From Lachnospiraceae bacterium (lineage in GTDB: Bacteria; Bacillota; Clostridia; Lachnospirales; Lachnospiraceae), in the NCBI GenBank assembly GCA_900753305.1, contig CAADYR010000170.1, positions 4,537 through 68,536 of the forward strand: DNA of 64,000 bases, written 5' to 3'. Numbering within the stretch: position 1 is the first letter of the stretch; every line of letters begins with the position of its first letter. Shown here one piece after another: positions 42,815-52,343 of this stretch. Under the pieces are notes generated by a model. That model was given only the letters and a program-made list of their open reading frames with translations, made no database searches and was not told the origin of the DNA. The position numbers and the translations under genes are program-made.

Positions 42815-43729
42815 CTAGTCCTCCTTCGTAGCATTCGTCATTTTAAATACGATCAGGCTCAAAATACCGGTTACAATGAACAGGAGAACGGATAACGCAC
42901 CTGCCATACCATAGTTCTTACTGAACAAATGCTTATTCAAATACATAATCAATGTCATGGAAGAACGCATTGGTTCACCACTTCCGTTAGTCAGAATCTG
43001 AGGTACATCAAACATCTGCAGACCGCCGATCAGAGATGTAATCATAACATATACAAGAATCGGTTTTAACAATGGTAACGTAATACGGAAGAATATCTGC
43101 CTTGAAGTTGCACCATCTACCTGTGCTGCTTCAAATAGTGAAGTGTCAATTCCCATCATACCAGCCATTAACAGAATCGTTGTATTACCGAACCACATAA
43201 CAAAATTCATAAAGGCTACCAGACTTCTCGTTCCCCACACACTTGCAAAGAACTTGAACGGCTCCTGTCGGATTCCCATCTGTATCAATATAGAATTAAC
43301 CGGGCCTCCATCAGAAAACAAAGTAAAGAATAACATTGCAAAAGCAGAGGCCATGATCAGATTTGGCAGATAAATGACGGTCTTAAAAAATCCCTGTCCT
43401 TTTAATCGAAGGCTTGGATTGGAAAACCAAGATGCCAGTAACAAAGATACAAGAATCTGTGGCACAAATCCCATGACCCACATGATCAATGTATTCTTGG
43501 CATAAATCCAGAGATCAGGATTCTTCAAAATCTCAGCATAATTATCAAATCCTATAAAATTAGGTCCAATCTGCGTCAGTCCAGAGCGGTAATTCTCATA
43601 AAAACTGTTCGCGATCGTGGTTACTAACGGTACAAATTGAAATATCAGATACACTACAACAAAAGGAATCAGAAAAATGTATCCCCATTTATTATAGCTC
43701 ACGACCTTACCTCTCTTTGCGCTTTTCAT
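42815..43729 (-). CDS. ABC sugar importer permease, MalF type
   Basis: A 304-residue permease with six membrane segments, starting in YIFLIPFVVVYLIFQFVPLVTTI. The EAA loop is EAAQVDGATSRQIFFRITLPLLKP (about residue 205). It pairs with the MalG-type gene downstream and the binding protein upstream. A 33-nt hairpin lies between it and the binding-protein gene, likely tuning their relative expression. Confidence 0.94.
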   Translation of the reverse strand: MKSAKRGKVVSYNKWGYIFLIPFVVVYLIFQFVPLVTTIANSFYENYRSGLTQIGPNFIGFDNYAEILKNPDLWIYAKNTLIMWVMGFVPQILVSLLLASWFSNPSLRLKGQGFFKTVIYLPNLIMASAFAMLFFTLFSDGGPVNSILIQMGIRQEPFKFFASVWGTRSLVAFMNFVMWFGNTTILLMAGMMGIDTSLFEAAQVDGATSRQIFFRITLPLLKPILVYVMITSLIGGLQMFDVPQILTNGSGEPMRSSMTLIMYLNKHLFSKNYGMAGALSVLLFIVTGILSLIVFKMTNATKED

Positions 43730-43784
43730 TTACACTTCCTCCATTCATGCTCTTATAGCATTTATGACTTTTGTCATTTCATAT

Positions 43785-43817
43785 TGTGTGCCTGCATGTA
43801 ATAACAGCAGGCACACA
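43785..43817 (-). other. Intercistronic hairpin downstream of the binding-protein gene
   Basis: TGTGTGCCTGC and GCAGGCACACA form a perfect 11-bp stem with an 11-nt loop. There is no T-run, so it is more likely an mRNA-stabilising or processing element that leaves the binding protein more abundant than the permeases. A similar hairpin follows the second binding-protein gene. Confidence 0.6.
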
Positions 43818-43846
43818 CAACAATTAAAAAGGGGTTAATTAATTGA

Positions 43847-45265
43847 TTAATATGTTAGTTCAGGATACTTTTCTACAACAGCCTTGTAGAATAAGTCTTT
43901 AGCTTCCTCTAATGTTGCATTTCCTTCGAAGTAATTCTTCATTGCTCTCTGGAACTCTTCGTTACATCCCTGGTCGTAAGCGGAAAGGTTGCTTAAATCA
44001 AGTTTTTCAACGCCTGCGCAGTACATAGCCAATGGATTCTGTCCACCTAATACCTGGCTTGAGTAACTGGAGTCCTGTGCCATTGCATCCATAGCCGGCT
44101 TGTTATTTACGAAATCGTCATCTTCTACTACAATATTCTTCATGATTTCTTCATCACATGTCAATTTCAGCATAATATCTTTGATTGTTGCTGCATTATC
44201 TGTACCTGTGGCTGCACAGATCCATGTACCGCCCCAGAAGAAGCCCTGAGGACCTTCTGTAGCAGCCCAGCCGCCCTGATTACCAATGCTGCCTTCCTGA
44301 TCTGCTGCCATGCTGAAGTTTACTAACCATGCAGGTCCGAAGTAACCAAATACTTTTCCATCAGGATAGAAACCTTTTGACCAGTCATCACTCCACATAT
44401 CATGTGTTCCAACTTCACCTGCATCAACTAAATCCTTGGATACTTCTACCCATTTCATAATGTTGTCATCAATGTTGATCTTGCCATCTACTACCCACTT
44501 AGACGTTACGTTGTTGGAATATACACGATAGGAATCGTTAGCTGAAGAAGCAATCTGATAGCCTGCTGCCTTTAACTCATCTGCTGTTTCGCGGTAGGTA
44601 TCCCAGTCACATACTTTCTTCTGAACTTCTGCAGGATCATCTGTACCAAATACTTCCTTTGCGATTTCACGGCTATAGAACATAACTCCAGGGCATCCCT
44701 GCCATGACAGACCCTTTAATACTCCATTACTGTCTGTTACGATATCCTTTGTATACTGATACTGATCTGCTGTGTCAGCATCCGTGATTCCAAGATCTGC
44801 AACAGGCATTGTATAATCTGAATCCACATACTTTAATGCATAGTCAGCTTCTACAAGGAATAAGTCTACCTTATCATCTGCTGATGCACTTTCCTGATTG
44901 AGCAATGCCTGATCAAGATTATTCTGGTATGCATTGTCAGCATTAGGAGTGATATTCCATACAACTTCCACATCACCAATCTTACCATGTGTAGCATCTA
45001 CCTCTTCATATCCGGGATAATGAGCCTTAACGCGTCTCTGAAATTCATCATTCCAGCAATATACGTTAAGCACCTTGCCCTCATCTGACGGTGTTTCTGC
45101 TACTGCAGCTTCTGTTGTAGCTGACGTGTTTGTTTCTGCTGCAGCCTCTGTATTAGCTGTGTCTGTTGATGTTGCAGTGGAATCTGCGGGCTGACTTCCG
45201 CAGCCGGCAACCATTCCTGCAATCATAGAAACTGCAAGTAAAGTACTTAATGTTTTTTTCTTCAT
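43847..45265 (-). CDS. Sugar-binding lipoprotein of ABC importer
   Basis: A 472-residue extracellular solute-binding protein. The signal peptide MKKKTLSTLLAVSMIAGMVAGC ends in a lipobox; a Thr/Ala/Glu-rich linker follows to ~residue 60. The mature part starts GKVLNVYCWNDEFQRRVK and carries typical family-1 features. Its promoter region contains the tandem AraC-type repeats (45342-45374) and a -10 TATAAT at 45316-45321, tying it to the GH16 and GH94 genes. Likely delivers beta-linked glucose oligosaccharides to the 41945/42815 permeases. Confidence 0.93.
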   Translation of the reverse strand: MKKKTLSTLLAVSMIAGMVAGCGSQPADSTATSTDTANTEAAAETNTSATTEAAVAETPSDEGKVLNVYCWNDEFQRRVKAHYPGYEEVDATHGKIGDVEVVWNITPNADNAYQNNLDQALLNQESASADDKVDLFLVEADYALKYVDSDYTMPVADLGITDADTADQYQYTKDIVTDSNGVLKGLSWQGCPGVMFYSREIAKEVFGTDDPAEVQKKVCDWDTYRETADELKAAGYQIASSANDSYRVYSNNVTSKWVVDGKINIDDNIMKWVEVSKDLVDAGEVGTHDMWSDDWSKGFYPDGKVFGYFGPAWLVNFSMAADQEGSIGNQGGWAATEGPQGFFWGGTWICAATGTDNAATIKDIMLKLTCDEEIMKNIVVEDDDFVNNKPAMDAMAQDSSYSSQVLGGQNPLAMYCAGVEKLDLSNLSAYDQGCNEEFQRAMKNYFEGNATLEEAKDLFYKAVVEKYPELTY

Positions 45266-45315
45266 TTTGTTGTTCCTCCCTTATATGTTGATAAGTTATT
45301 TGCTTTACAAGTGCT

Positions 45316-45380
45316 ATTATAGTAATTACGGTGGATTCATTATATTAAATTGATTGACAAAATATCAAAATCATGACCTG
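45316..45380 (-). promoter_or_regulatory. AraC-type activated promoter of the sugar-binding protein gene
   Basis: Two 13-bp direct repeats, ATATTAAATTGAT (45342-45354) and ATATCAAAATCAT (45362-45374, followed by GACCTG), are spaced exactly 20 bp. They end 20 bp before a minus-strand -10 TATAAT (45316-45321), so they cover the -35 region. The same geometry recurs at 51453 and 55079. A second possible -10 (45339-45344) lies inside the repeats. Confidence 0.65.
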
Positions 45381-45391
45381 CCTTTATATTT

Positions 45392-47806
45392 TTATGACAT
45401 GAGAATTTCTACCTCTGTTTCTTCTGTCATAAGTTTCTGTGGAATATAATTTCCATCTACCTGTTTGCCATTGACAAACATCTGCTTCACACCAGACTGT
45501 ACATGTCCACCATTTCTGATTACAATATGAAGCTTATTTCCTCTAAATACCTTGTTGATTTCCAGTTCTCCCCATTCTGATGGAATAGATGGAGAAACTC
45601 TTAATCCATAGAAATCAGGTCTCATACCCAGAATACCTTCCACACAGCCCACCATTACTGTAGATGCTGTACCTGTCAGCCAATGTACATGAGAGCGTCC
45701 AAAACAGAAGCTGTGCTTGCCTTCAGTAAACTGACCATAACAATATGGTTCCAAAACTCGTATTTCTGCCTTATCATTCTGCGCAGCCGGCGCATTTTCC
45801 ATAAAATAGATAAATGCTCTGTCTCCATGTCCCAGCAATGCTTCTGCCAGAATAAGCCATCCCTGTGACTGGGAGAATATTCCTGCATTTTCCTTTGTTC
45901 CTGCGTTATAAATAACTGCCAGTGCACCGTCAAATGCCTCTGCATGATACGGAGGATCCATAAGAATCGCACCATATGCTGTATTCAGTTTCGTAAAGAC
46001 ATTCTCCATAGCTGTATCAGCCTGCTCCTTTGTAGCAAATCCACTGATAACACTCCAACTCTGTGGATTGAGCCACATATTCGCTTCCTTATCTGTTCTG
46101 CACCCAATTGCCTCTCCTGACTCTGTATATCCACGAATAAATCTGTCTTCATTCCAACAGGATTGTTCAATAACCTCATGCAGTTTGTTCTGCTCTTCTT
46201 CCAGATATCTGATATACTCTGTATCCTTTTTATACTCAGCAAACTGCTTCATGATCGTCATCGCATAATAAAACTGCAGTGCCACAAATGCAGACTCACC
46301 GTTTGCTCCCAGTCTAAGACAGTCATTCCAGTCTGCATACAGGCCTGCCGGCATACCATGTCTACCCAATCGCTTCATTGAAAAGTCAATTGCACGTTTC
46401 AGATGTTCATATACGCTTCCTTCTTCTTTATTGGCAAAAGGAATAACTTCATCAATAAATTTCAGATCTCCGGTCTCTGCAATATACTTATATACAGTAG
46501 GGAAAAGCCAGAGTGCATCATCTGCCCTGTATGCTGGATGTCCTGTTTCTTTCACATAAGAAGCATCATCCGGCGTATCTTCATGTCCTGGATTATGTGT
46601 GAACTTAACTAGAGGAAGTCCACCACCATTGTTGACCTGTGCAGAAAGCATGAAGCGGATCTTATCTGCCGCCATCTCAGGTGCAAGATGGATCACACCC
46701 TGAATATCCTGAACAGTATCACGGTATCCGTAACCATTTCTAAGACCGCAGTAAATGAAAGATGCTGCTCTGGACCAGATAAATGTCATGAAACAGTTAT
46801 AGGCATTCCATGTGTTGATCATGGTATTAAACTCAGGACTTGGTGTCTTAACCTGGAAATTGGCAAATCTGTTATTCCAGAATCTGATCAGTTCTTCCAG
46901 TTCCTTTCTGCAAGTCAGAGCAGGATTCTCATACCTGTTCATAATTGCAGTAGCTTCTTTATCATATTTCATCCCCAGTACAAATACTATTTCTCTCGTT
47001 TCACCAGGCTGCAATAAAATATCTGCCGAAAGTGCACCACATCCATTGCCATTATAATTGAGCATATTATCCAGCTTACCATTCTCTACACCAGCGGGGT
47101 TTCCGTAACCATGATATTTTCCCAGAAACTTCTCCTTATCTCCGCAGTAAGATGTTACCTGTGTACCGCAAAGTCCAAAAAATCTTTCTATCACGATTTT
47201 CTCATCCACCTGTTTACCATCTTCGATTTCATCCAGATTACCATGTATAAACTGTCTGATACGGTTGTCATTATAAGCTGTTCTTGTAATAAATTGCGAA
47301 TACTGAAGATTAACTTGATCCTGCTCATAGTTGCTGTTATTGGTAAACTCTGCATAACCGGTAATTGTAAGCTTACGAACCCTGTCAGATTGATTTGTCA
47401 CTGCCAGATTCCATACTTCGTAAGACTGGTCAAGTGGCACATAGTAAAGAGCCTCTGAATGAATTTCACTGTAATCAGCAATTATTCTTGTATAGGACAT
47501 ACCATGACGGCACTCACTTCTGTACTCGCTCAAATCTTTGCCAACCGGCTGCCATGATGCAGACCAGTAATCTTTGTTATCACAATCACGCAAATAGATG
47601 TATCTGCCCGGCTGATCAAAGTTATTGAACACATATCTCAGTATTCTACCGTTTGCACCAGACTTGGCAAAGCTGTAACCACCTGCATTATTGGATATAA
47701 TGGCACCATATTCCGGGGACCCTAGATAATTTGCCCATGGAGCCGGAGTATCCGGCCTTGTTATGACATATTCTCTTCTTTCATCATCAAAATAACCATA
47801 TCGCAT
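45392..47806 (-). CDS. GH94 cellobiose-phosphorylase-like enzyme
   Basis: An 804-residue GH94 inverting phosphorylase. The N-terminus (MRYGYFDDERREYVITRPDTPAPW) and SNNAGGYSF match cellobiose phosphorylases closely. The catalytic acid is probably D492 in ADWNDCL; GYRDTVQDIQG is also conserved. It would split cytoplasmic cellobiose with phosphate into glucose-1-phosphate and glucose, saving ATP. No signal peptide is present. A good site AAGGAG precedes the ATG. It lies downstream of the GH16 gene, separated by a palindromic element. The substrate is inferred from similarity in the N-terminal region. Confidence 0.92.
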   Translation of the reverse strand: MRYGYFDDERREYVITRPDTPAPWANYLGSPEYGAIISNNAGGYSFAKSGANGRILRYVFNNFDQPGRYIYLRDCDNKDYWSASWQPVGKDLSEYRSECRHGMSYTRIIADYSEIHSEALYYVPLDQSYEVWNLAVTNQSDRVRKLTITGYAEFTNNSNYEQDQVNLQYSQFITRTAYNDNRIRQFIHGNLDEIEDGKQVDEKIVIERFFGLCGTQVTSYCGDKEKFLGKYHGYGNPAGVENGKLDNMLNYNGNGCGALSADILLQPGETREIVFVLGMKYDKEATAIMNRYENPALTCRKELEELIRFWNNRFANFQVKTPSPEFNTMINTWNAYNCFMTFIWSRAASFIYCGLRNGYGYRDTVQDIQGVIHLAPEMAADKIRFMLSAQVNNGGGLPLVKFTHNPGHEDTPDDASYVKETGHPAYRADDALWLFPTVYKYIAETGDLKFIDEVIPFANKEEGSVYEHLKRAIDFSMKRLGRHGMPAGLYADWNDCLRLGANGESAFVALQFYYAMTIMKQFAEYKKDTEYIRYLEEEQNKLHEVIEQSCWNEDRFIRGYTESGEAIGCRTDKEANMWLNPQSWSVISGFATKEQADTAMENVFTKLNTAYGAILMDPPYHAEAFDGALAVIYNAGTKENAGIFSQSQGWLILAEALLGHGDRAFIYFMENAPAAQNDKAEIRVLEPYCYGQFTEGKHSFCFGRSHVHWLTGTASTVMVGCVEGILGMRPDFYGLRVSPSIPSEWGELEINKVFRGNKLHIVIRNGGHVQSGVKQMFVNGKQVDGNYIPQKLMTEETEVEILMS

Positions 47807-47826
47807 ATTTATTTATCTCCTTTTCA

Positions 47827-48064
47827 TATAATACACTTATAGGCGTTTGCGAAACACAATATTTTGAATACAGAATTGTACAGATTTAACAAATGCATAA
47901 ACAGACACTGTGCAGCCGTCAGTACTTAGACGCTGTATTTTAAGCGTCTTATGTACTGCTACGAGCTGCAGTGTAGCGAAAGCGGGTCTGTGTTGCATTG
48001 TTAAACCTGCACAATTCGTCCCATTCTTTATACCTATTTCGCAATTACCTATAATACACTTATA
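47827..48064. mobile_element. MITE-like palindromic element with 15-bp direct repeats
   Basis: Identical 15-bp direct repeats TATAATACACTTATA (47827-47841 and 48050-48064) flank a 208-bp element. Its ends are imperfect inverted repeats (GGCGTTTGCGAAA on the left, and GGTAATTGCGAAA read inward from the right). Inside, further inverted segments pair almost along the whole length: GAATTGT...TTTAACAA, ACAGAC, GCAGC, CAGTAC and AGACGCT, around a central GTATTTTA loop. There is no ORF of note. The right direct repeat covers the GH16 stop codon. It looks like a non-autonomous inserted element or large extragenic palindrome. Confidence 0.7.
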
Positions 48065-51000
48065 AAGTCTGTTCTATTGTTGTTTCCTCTGTTGTTGTTT
48101 CCTCTGTTGTTATCTCCTCTGTGATTTTTTCTATTGTTTTATCCTGTTTTTCTTCTGTAGTTTCCCCATCAGTCTGTACTTCTGATACTTCTTTCAGGTT
48201 GATCTCTTCGATTTCAATTATAGATGCAGGAGTGTCTTTACCTGCCATGATTCCCATGGAAAGTACAAAAGTAATATTCGTATCTGTATCTTTGTCAACA
48301 TAGAACGGCACCGTAATCTCTTTTTCTTCGTCTTTTTCCAGTTCAATGTCTGCTCCACCATACCAGTCATAGCTGTCTGTAAGAAACGCTGCCTTTACCA
48401 TTCTGGCTTCATCTGATTTGAGTTTCAGGCTTAATTCATACTGTTTTCCATGCTCAAGCGTGATTCCTGACTGTTTTAACTGAATATGCCATTCTTCCGT
48501 TCCTACATTTTCAATCTGATAGACAGCTTTGCCATCTTCGAATCGGACTGCTGCCTTTCCAGGTTCTGAAACGGCATTTTCCCAATGTTCACTGCCATGT
48601 GCAAAATCACTGTTTTGAATCATTCCACTATTTTCTGGGACATCCGGAACTTGAGGCTCATCTGTTTCTTCCAGTATGATATTATCAATAAAAACCGTAT
48701 GCTTCTGTACAATTCTTTCACCATTGACCGCACCCATGGAAATACTTAAGATTGTCCGTTCATCAGTATCATTTTTCATTTTAAAGACATGCTCATAGGT
48801 ATGATAACCATTGTTTACCTCAATCTTCTGCGTTCCTGAATAGGGAATCCAGTTATCATCAGAAGAACCATCCCTCTGTAATGCGTACATAATAGTACGG
48901 TCTTTATCAGATTTGGCATCAAATGTAATTTTGTACCATTTTCCCTGTTCCAGTCTGATATTGTTCTGTTTGAGCTGGATCATCCAGTCCTGGTCTCCGG
49001 TATCTTCTATTGTAAATCCCATTACCGAATTCTCATTAAGCTCATCTACTCCATATGTCACCTGTGAAGATTCATTCACATAAATTTCATATCCGACAGT
49101 TCCATTAACAAAATCTCCGTTTACGATCATGCCATCTTCCTGGATACGCACATTATTTATATATGTAATACCTGCCACTCCAAGCAGGAATTCCAGATTG
49201 GAGTTCTTCACTGACTGGTCTGTATCGAATACAAAGGTATATGTCTTTTTATCTTTTGTTAGAGAAATATCAAAAGTTTTGTTTGCAATTTTAGCTTTGA
49301 TGGTTTTCGGCTCTGTGCTATAAGCATCTACCGTAAACTTATACTTCTTACCACCACTTATGGCAACTGACGGTTGTTTCAAGATTACCTCATCCAGTGC
49401 AGTTACTGTTTCCGGTACTTCTGCCTTGAGTTCCCTACAAAGATTATCATTAGTAACGTAAACCTTTGCGCCTTCACAATTATTGTCAATTTCCCAATAA
49501 GCAAGTCTGTTACTGCCTTCATTAAAAACACTGTTGTACACATAATTGCCATCTGGCAGAACACTCTTGCTTTCCTCTTTCAAAGTAATCTTCTCAACTT
49601 TTTCCACTCTTACATTGTCGATATGCACAATCGCTGTGGATTTCTGATTGCCAAGATTAAATTCCACTCTTCCATTGGCATCACTGTCTGCTGTCATATC
49701 AAAGTTGAAACTGTAATTTTGGGATTTTTCATTAAGCTTTACCTTTGTATCTGACAAATATCTGCTATAATTCAGATCCGGTGCCGTGATTCCCGTAATC
49801 ATAGTTCTGGCTTCATCTGCATAAGCATCAAATGACAGCCTGTACTTCCAGCCCTTTTCAAGAGGGATTCCTGCCTGCACCGTCTGAATACTGTAGTCGG
49901 CCGACCCTGCATTGTCTGTGTTGATCTGCAATTCTCCATCTGTGATCTGTGCCTTGCCAATTCCCCCAAGGGCTGTTAGGAACTCCCAGTCTTTTCCATC
50001 TTCCATCGATTCCTCAGTGGAAAAGTCTGCGTTATTTACATAGTTGCCAGTTTTGTCAGGATTTCTCAAAAACACCTTATGTTCCGGTTTTTTTACATTC
50101 TCATCATATTCATCTTTCTGGTACACCTTAACGTAATCCACTACCAGTCTTGCATTCTCGCCAAACTCTGTCGTTTCATCAGGATATCCTACCCAGCTTC
50201 CACCAACTGCAACATTCAGGATCATGTAAAATGGTTGATCATATGGTGCAGGGTATGCAACTTCACCGAATCCGGTTCTTTTGGTAAACCAGTCCTTCTC
50301 CGTAAAGTAAAGTACATCATCCACATAGAAACGGATCTCCCCAGGCTCCCATTCACATGCATAGACATGATATTCACTGGAAAAATCGCCCTTTGCCAAT
50401 TTATAAGTTCCCTGTTTCTGCGTATGTGGTTCTCCAAAATGCAATGTTCCATGAGTTGTTTTAGTATTATCACCCAGTACTTCCATAATGTCGATTTCAC
50501 CACATTTGGGCCACTGACCATAAAAGTTCTCATCTGTTGGCATCATCCAGAATGCCGGCAGAAAACCTTTGCCGCTTGGGATCTTAGCTCTTGCCTCAAA
50601 TCTTCCATATTTATAATCATGTTTGTTCTGTGTATTGACTCTTCCTGACGTGTAGTAATCTTTCCCATTCTTCGTAGTCTTGATTGCCTGAATGATGAGA
50701 TTGCCATCTTTTACATAAATGTTCTCATCTGAATCAACATATTCCTGCCATTCCTGATTAACCCAGCCCGGATCATGGAGTTCTATATTCCAGTCCTCAT
50801 GGTTAAGTTCATTTCCGTTAAAGTCATCTTCCCATACCAGCTTATAGTCAGGGTCGATCTGTGACTTGTCCTTTTTCGATTGTGTATTTCCAGTCTCAGT
50901 CGTTCCCCCAGAATCATTAGATAAACCATTGTCTGTATTGTTATTTTTCTGCGTTGAATTGGAATTTATCTTTTGCGTACCTGTCTTTGTGGAATTCTCT

Positions 51001-51419
51001 TCAGTCTGCACATTTTCTGTTAACGCTGCATTTTGCTCTGTAATATTTGTCATTTTACTATCATACTGGCTTGTGTGTTTTTCCCCCGTTCCACTGTTTT
51101 TTTCAGGAACTGCCTGTTTATCTGCTGCCGGTTCTTCTTTCCCCTTCTCAATTTCCACAGATTCAGCCGTTTCCCGTATCTCCTTGGTCTGCATATTCTC
51201 CGCCTCCTGTATACTGACTTCCTCCTGTGATACAGCTTCAGTCATCTCAGTTATAGTCTGTCCGCTATCATTATTTTTGCCAGCACAACCCGTTATTTCC
51301 ATAGCCGCAGTAATAATTAACATAGCTGTCAGATTCATCGTGCATACTCCCCTGCATTTTTTCCAAAATACCCTTTTTCTTACCATTACCATACCCATTC
51401 CTTTCTGTGATCTATCCAT
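48060..51419 (-). CDS. GH16 endo-beta-glucanase lipoprotein with CBM4/9-type modules
   Basis: A 1119-residue surface enzyme. The lipobox is EITGC (Cys45); AGGAGGG before 51419 supports the long N-terminus. A Glu/Thr/Lys/Asn-rich linker runs to ~190. The GH16 domain (~191-440) has the catalytic GEIDIMEVLG, nucleophile E308 and acid/base E313, of laminarinase/lichenase-type enzymes. About four CBM4/9-like beta-sandwiches follow (GLNYVYNxxFxxG-type starts, such as GNYVYNSVFNEGS and GMIVNGDFVNGT). The tail is Thr/Glu-rich. It likely cuts beta-1,3- or mixed-linkage glucan at the cell surface. Its promoter has the AraC repeats. Confidence 0.9.
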   Translation of the reverse strand: MDRSQKGMGMVMVRKRVFWKKCRGVCTMNLTAMLIITAAMEITGCAGKNNDSGQTITEMTEAVSQEEVSIQEAENMQTKEIRETAESVEIEKGKEEPAADKQAVPEKNSGTGEKHTSQYDSKMTNITEQNAALTENVQTEENSTKTGTQKINSNSTQKNNNTDNGLSNDSGGTTETGNTQSKKDKSQIDPDYKLVWEDDFNGNELNHEDWNIELHDPGWVNQEWQEYVDSDENIYVKDGNLIIQAIKTTKNGKDYYTSGRVNTQNKHDYKYGRFEARAKIPSGKGFLPAFWMMPTDENFYGQWPKCGEIDIMEVLGDNTKTTHGTLHFGEPHTQKQGTYKLAKGDFSSEYHVYACEWEPGEIRFYVDDVLYFTEKDWFTKRTGFGEVAYPAPYDQPFYMILNVAVGGSWVGYPDETTEFGENARLVVDYVKVYQKDEYDENVKKPEHKVFLRNPDKTGNYVNNADFSTEESMEDGKDWEFLTALGGIGKAQITDGELQINTDNAGSADYSIQTVQAGIPLEKGWKYRLSFDAYADEARTMITGITAPDLNYSRYLSDTKVKLNEKSQNYSFNFDMTADSDANGRVEFNLGNQKSTAIVHIDNVRVEKVEKITLKEESKSVLPDGNYVYNSVFNEGSNRLAYWEIDNNCEGAKVYVTNDNLCRELKAEVPETVTALDEVILKQPSVAISGGKKYKFTVDAYSTEPKTIKAKIANKTFDISLTKDKKTYTFVFDTDQSVKNSNLEFLLGVAGITYINNVRIQEDGMIVNGDFVNGTVGYEIYVNESSQVTYGVDELNENSVMGFTIEDTGDQDWMIQLKQNNIRLEQGKWYKITFDAKSDKDRTIMYALQRDGSSDDNWIPYSGTQKIEVNNGYHTYEHVFKMKNDTDERTILSISMGAVNGERIVQKHTVFIDNIILEETDEPQVPDVPENSGMIQNSDFAHGSEHWENAVSEPGKAAVRFEDGKAVYQIENVGTEEWHIQLKQSGITLEHGKQYELSLKLKSDEARMVKAAFLTDSYDWYGGADIELEKDEEKEITVPFYVDKDTDTNITFVLSMGIMAGKDTPASIIEIEEINLKEVSEVQTDGETTEEKQDKTIEKITEEITTEETTTEETTIEQTL

Positions 51420-51452
51420 GAGAACACCCTCCTAAGTTGTCTCATTGCCTAC

Positions 51453-51517
51453 ATCATAGCAAATGGTCTGTAGATAAAATATCAGTTTGGTGTACTAAAT
51501 ATCAGAATGATGCCGTG
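51453..51517 (-). promoter_or_regulatory. AraC-type activated promoter of the GH16 gene
   Basis: Direct repeats ATATCAGTTTGGT (51479-51491) and ATATCAGAATGAT (51499-51511, followed by GCCGTG) are spaced exactly 20 bp. The first ends 20 bp before a minus-strand -10 TATGAT (51453-51458). Geometry is identical to the promoters at 45316 and 55079. Confidence 0.65.
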
Positions 51518-51532
51518 GATTCTATTGAAAAA

Positions 51533-51551
51533 ATATAAAAATCATGCCATA
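51533..51551 (+). promoter_or_regulatory. Third AraC-type half-site, near the araC promoter
   Basis: ATATAAAAATCATGCCATA resembles the distal repeat of the glucan promoters (ATATCAGATTCATGACCTG). It lies 32 bp before the AraC start codon, over its probable -10 region, so bound regulator would limit its own synthesis. Single site only, hence lower confidence. Confidence 0.4.
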
Positions 51552-51583
51552 ATATTTTTATTCAAAAGAAAGAGGAATCGTAT

Positions 51584-52324
51584 ATGAATTTACAGCGAGA
51601 ATGGTACATGAAAGAATTGAAAATGAGTGAAGAAGATAATCCTCACAGACCACTGGAAGTGGAATATTCCTTTTATAATGCTGTCAGTTCAGGAGATATG
51701 GATTATGTCAGAAAAAATGTCAAAGAAGGTGATTTTAAGAATCCGGATGGTATGGGCATACTCTCACGTAACCCTCTTACGAATTTAAAATATCATTTTG
51801 TTGTCACAGTTGCAATGATTACTCGACACTGTGTGGAAGCAGGCATGGAACTGGAACAGGCATACCGTCTCAGTGATTTCTATATTCTAAAGATGGATTC
51901 TCTGACAACAACAGAAGATATTGCTGCACTTCACGACAGCATGGTTCTGGATTTTACCGGTAAAATGCTTCTGTTAAAGAAACATACAATTATTTCCAAA
52001 TCCATTACCATGTGTATTGAATATATATATAACCATATTCATGACCGGATTACAATAGAAGACCTGGCAGCCTATACCGATCTGTCTCCCAGCTATCTGT
52101 CACGTCTTTTTAAAAAGGAACTGGGCATCTCTGTCAGTGACTATATACGTGAAAAAAAGATAGATAAGGCGCAGAACCTGTTGAAATACTCTGATTTCAC
52201 TCCGGTTGAAATCGCCAATTATCTATCTTTTTCCTCCCAAAGTCACTTTATCCAGACTTTTGAAAAGCTGGTGGGAATGACTCCCAAAAAGTACCGTGAC
52301 CACTACTACCGTACTTCCTGGTAA
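51584..52324 (+). CDS. AraC-family regulator of the glucan locus
   Basis: A 246-residue regulator. The C-terminal two-HTH domain reads RITIEDLAAYTDLSPSYLSRLFKKELGISVSDYIREKKI... and PVEIANYLSFSSQSHFIQTFEKLVGMTPKKYRDHY. The N-terminal ~140 residues lack a cupin and resemble helical sensor regions of YesN-type regulators. Divergent from the GH16 gene with shared operator DNA. It is the best candidate for binding the 20-bp-spaced repeats at three promoters. The signal it senses is unknown. Confidence 0.92.
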   Translation: MNLQREWYMKELKMSEEDNPHRPLEVEYSFYNAVSSGDMDYVRKNVKEGDFKNPDGMGILSRNPLTNLKYHFVVTVAMITRHCVEAGMELEQAYRLSDFYILKMDSLTTTEDIAALHDSMVLDFTGKMLLLKKHTIISKSITMCIEYIYNHIHDRITIEDLAAYTDLSPSYLSRLFKKELGISVSDYIREKKIDKAQNLLKYSDFTPVEIANYLSFSSQSHFIQTFEKLVGMTPKKYRDHYYRTSW

Positions 52325-52343
52325 ATTATTTTCTTGACATCTG

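Noticed and set aside
50866..51435. 189-codon plus-strand frame opposite the start of the GH16 gene
   Set aside because: It is a shadow of the low-complexity N-terminal linker and runs through the GH16 ribosome-binding site.
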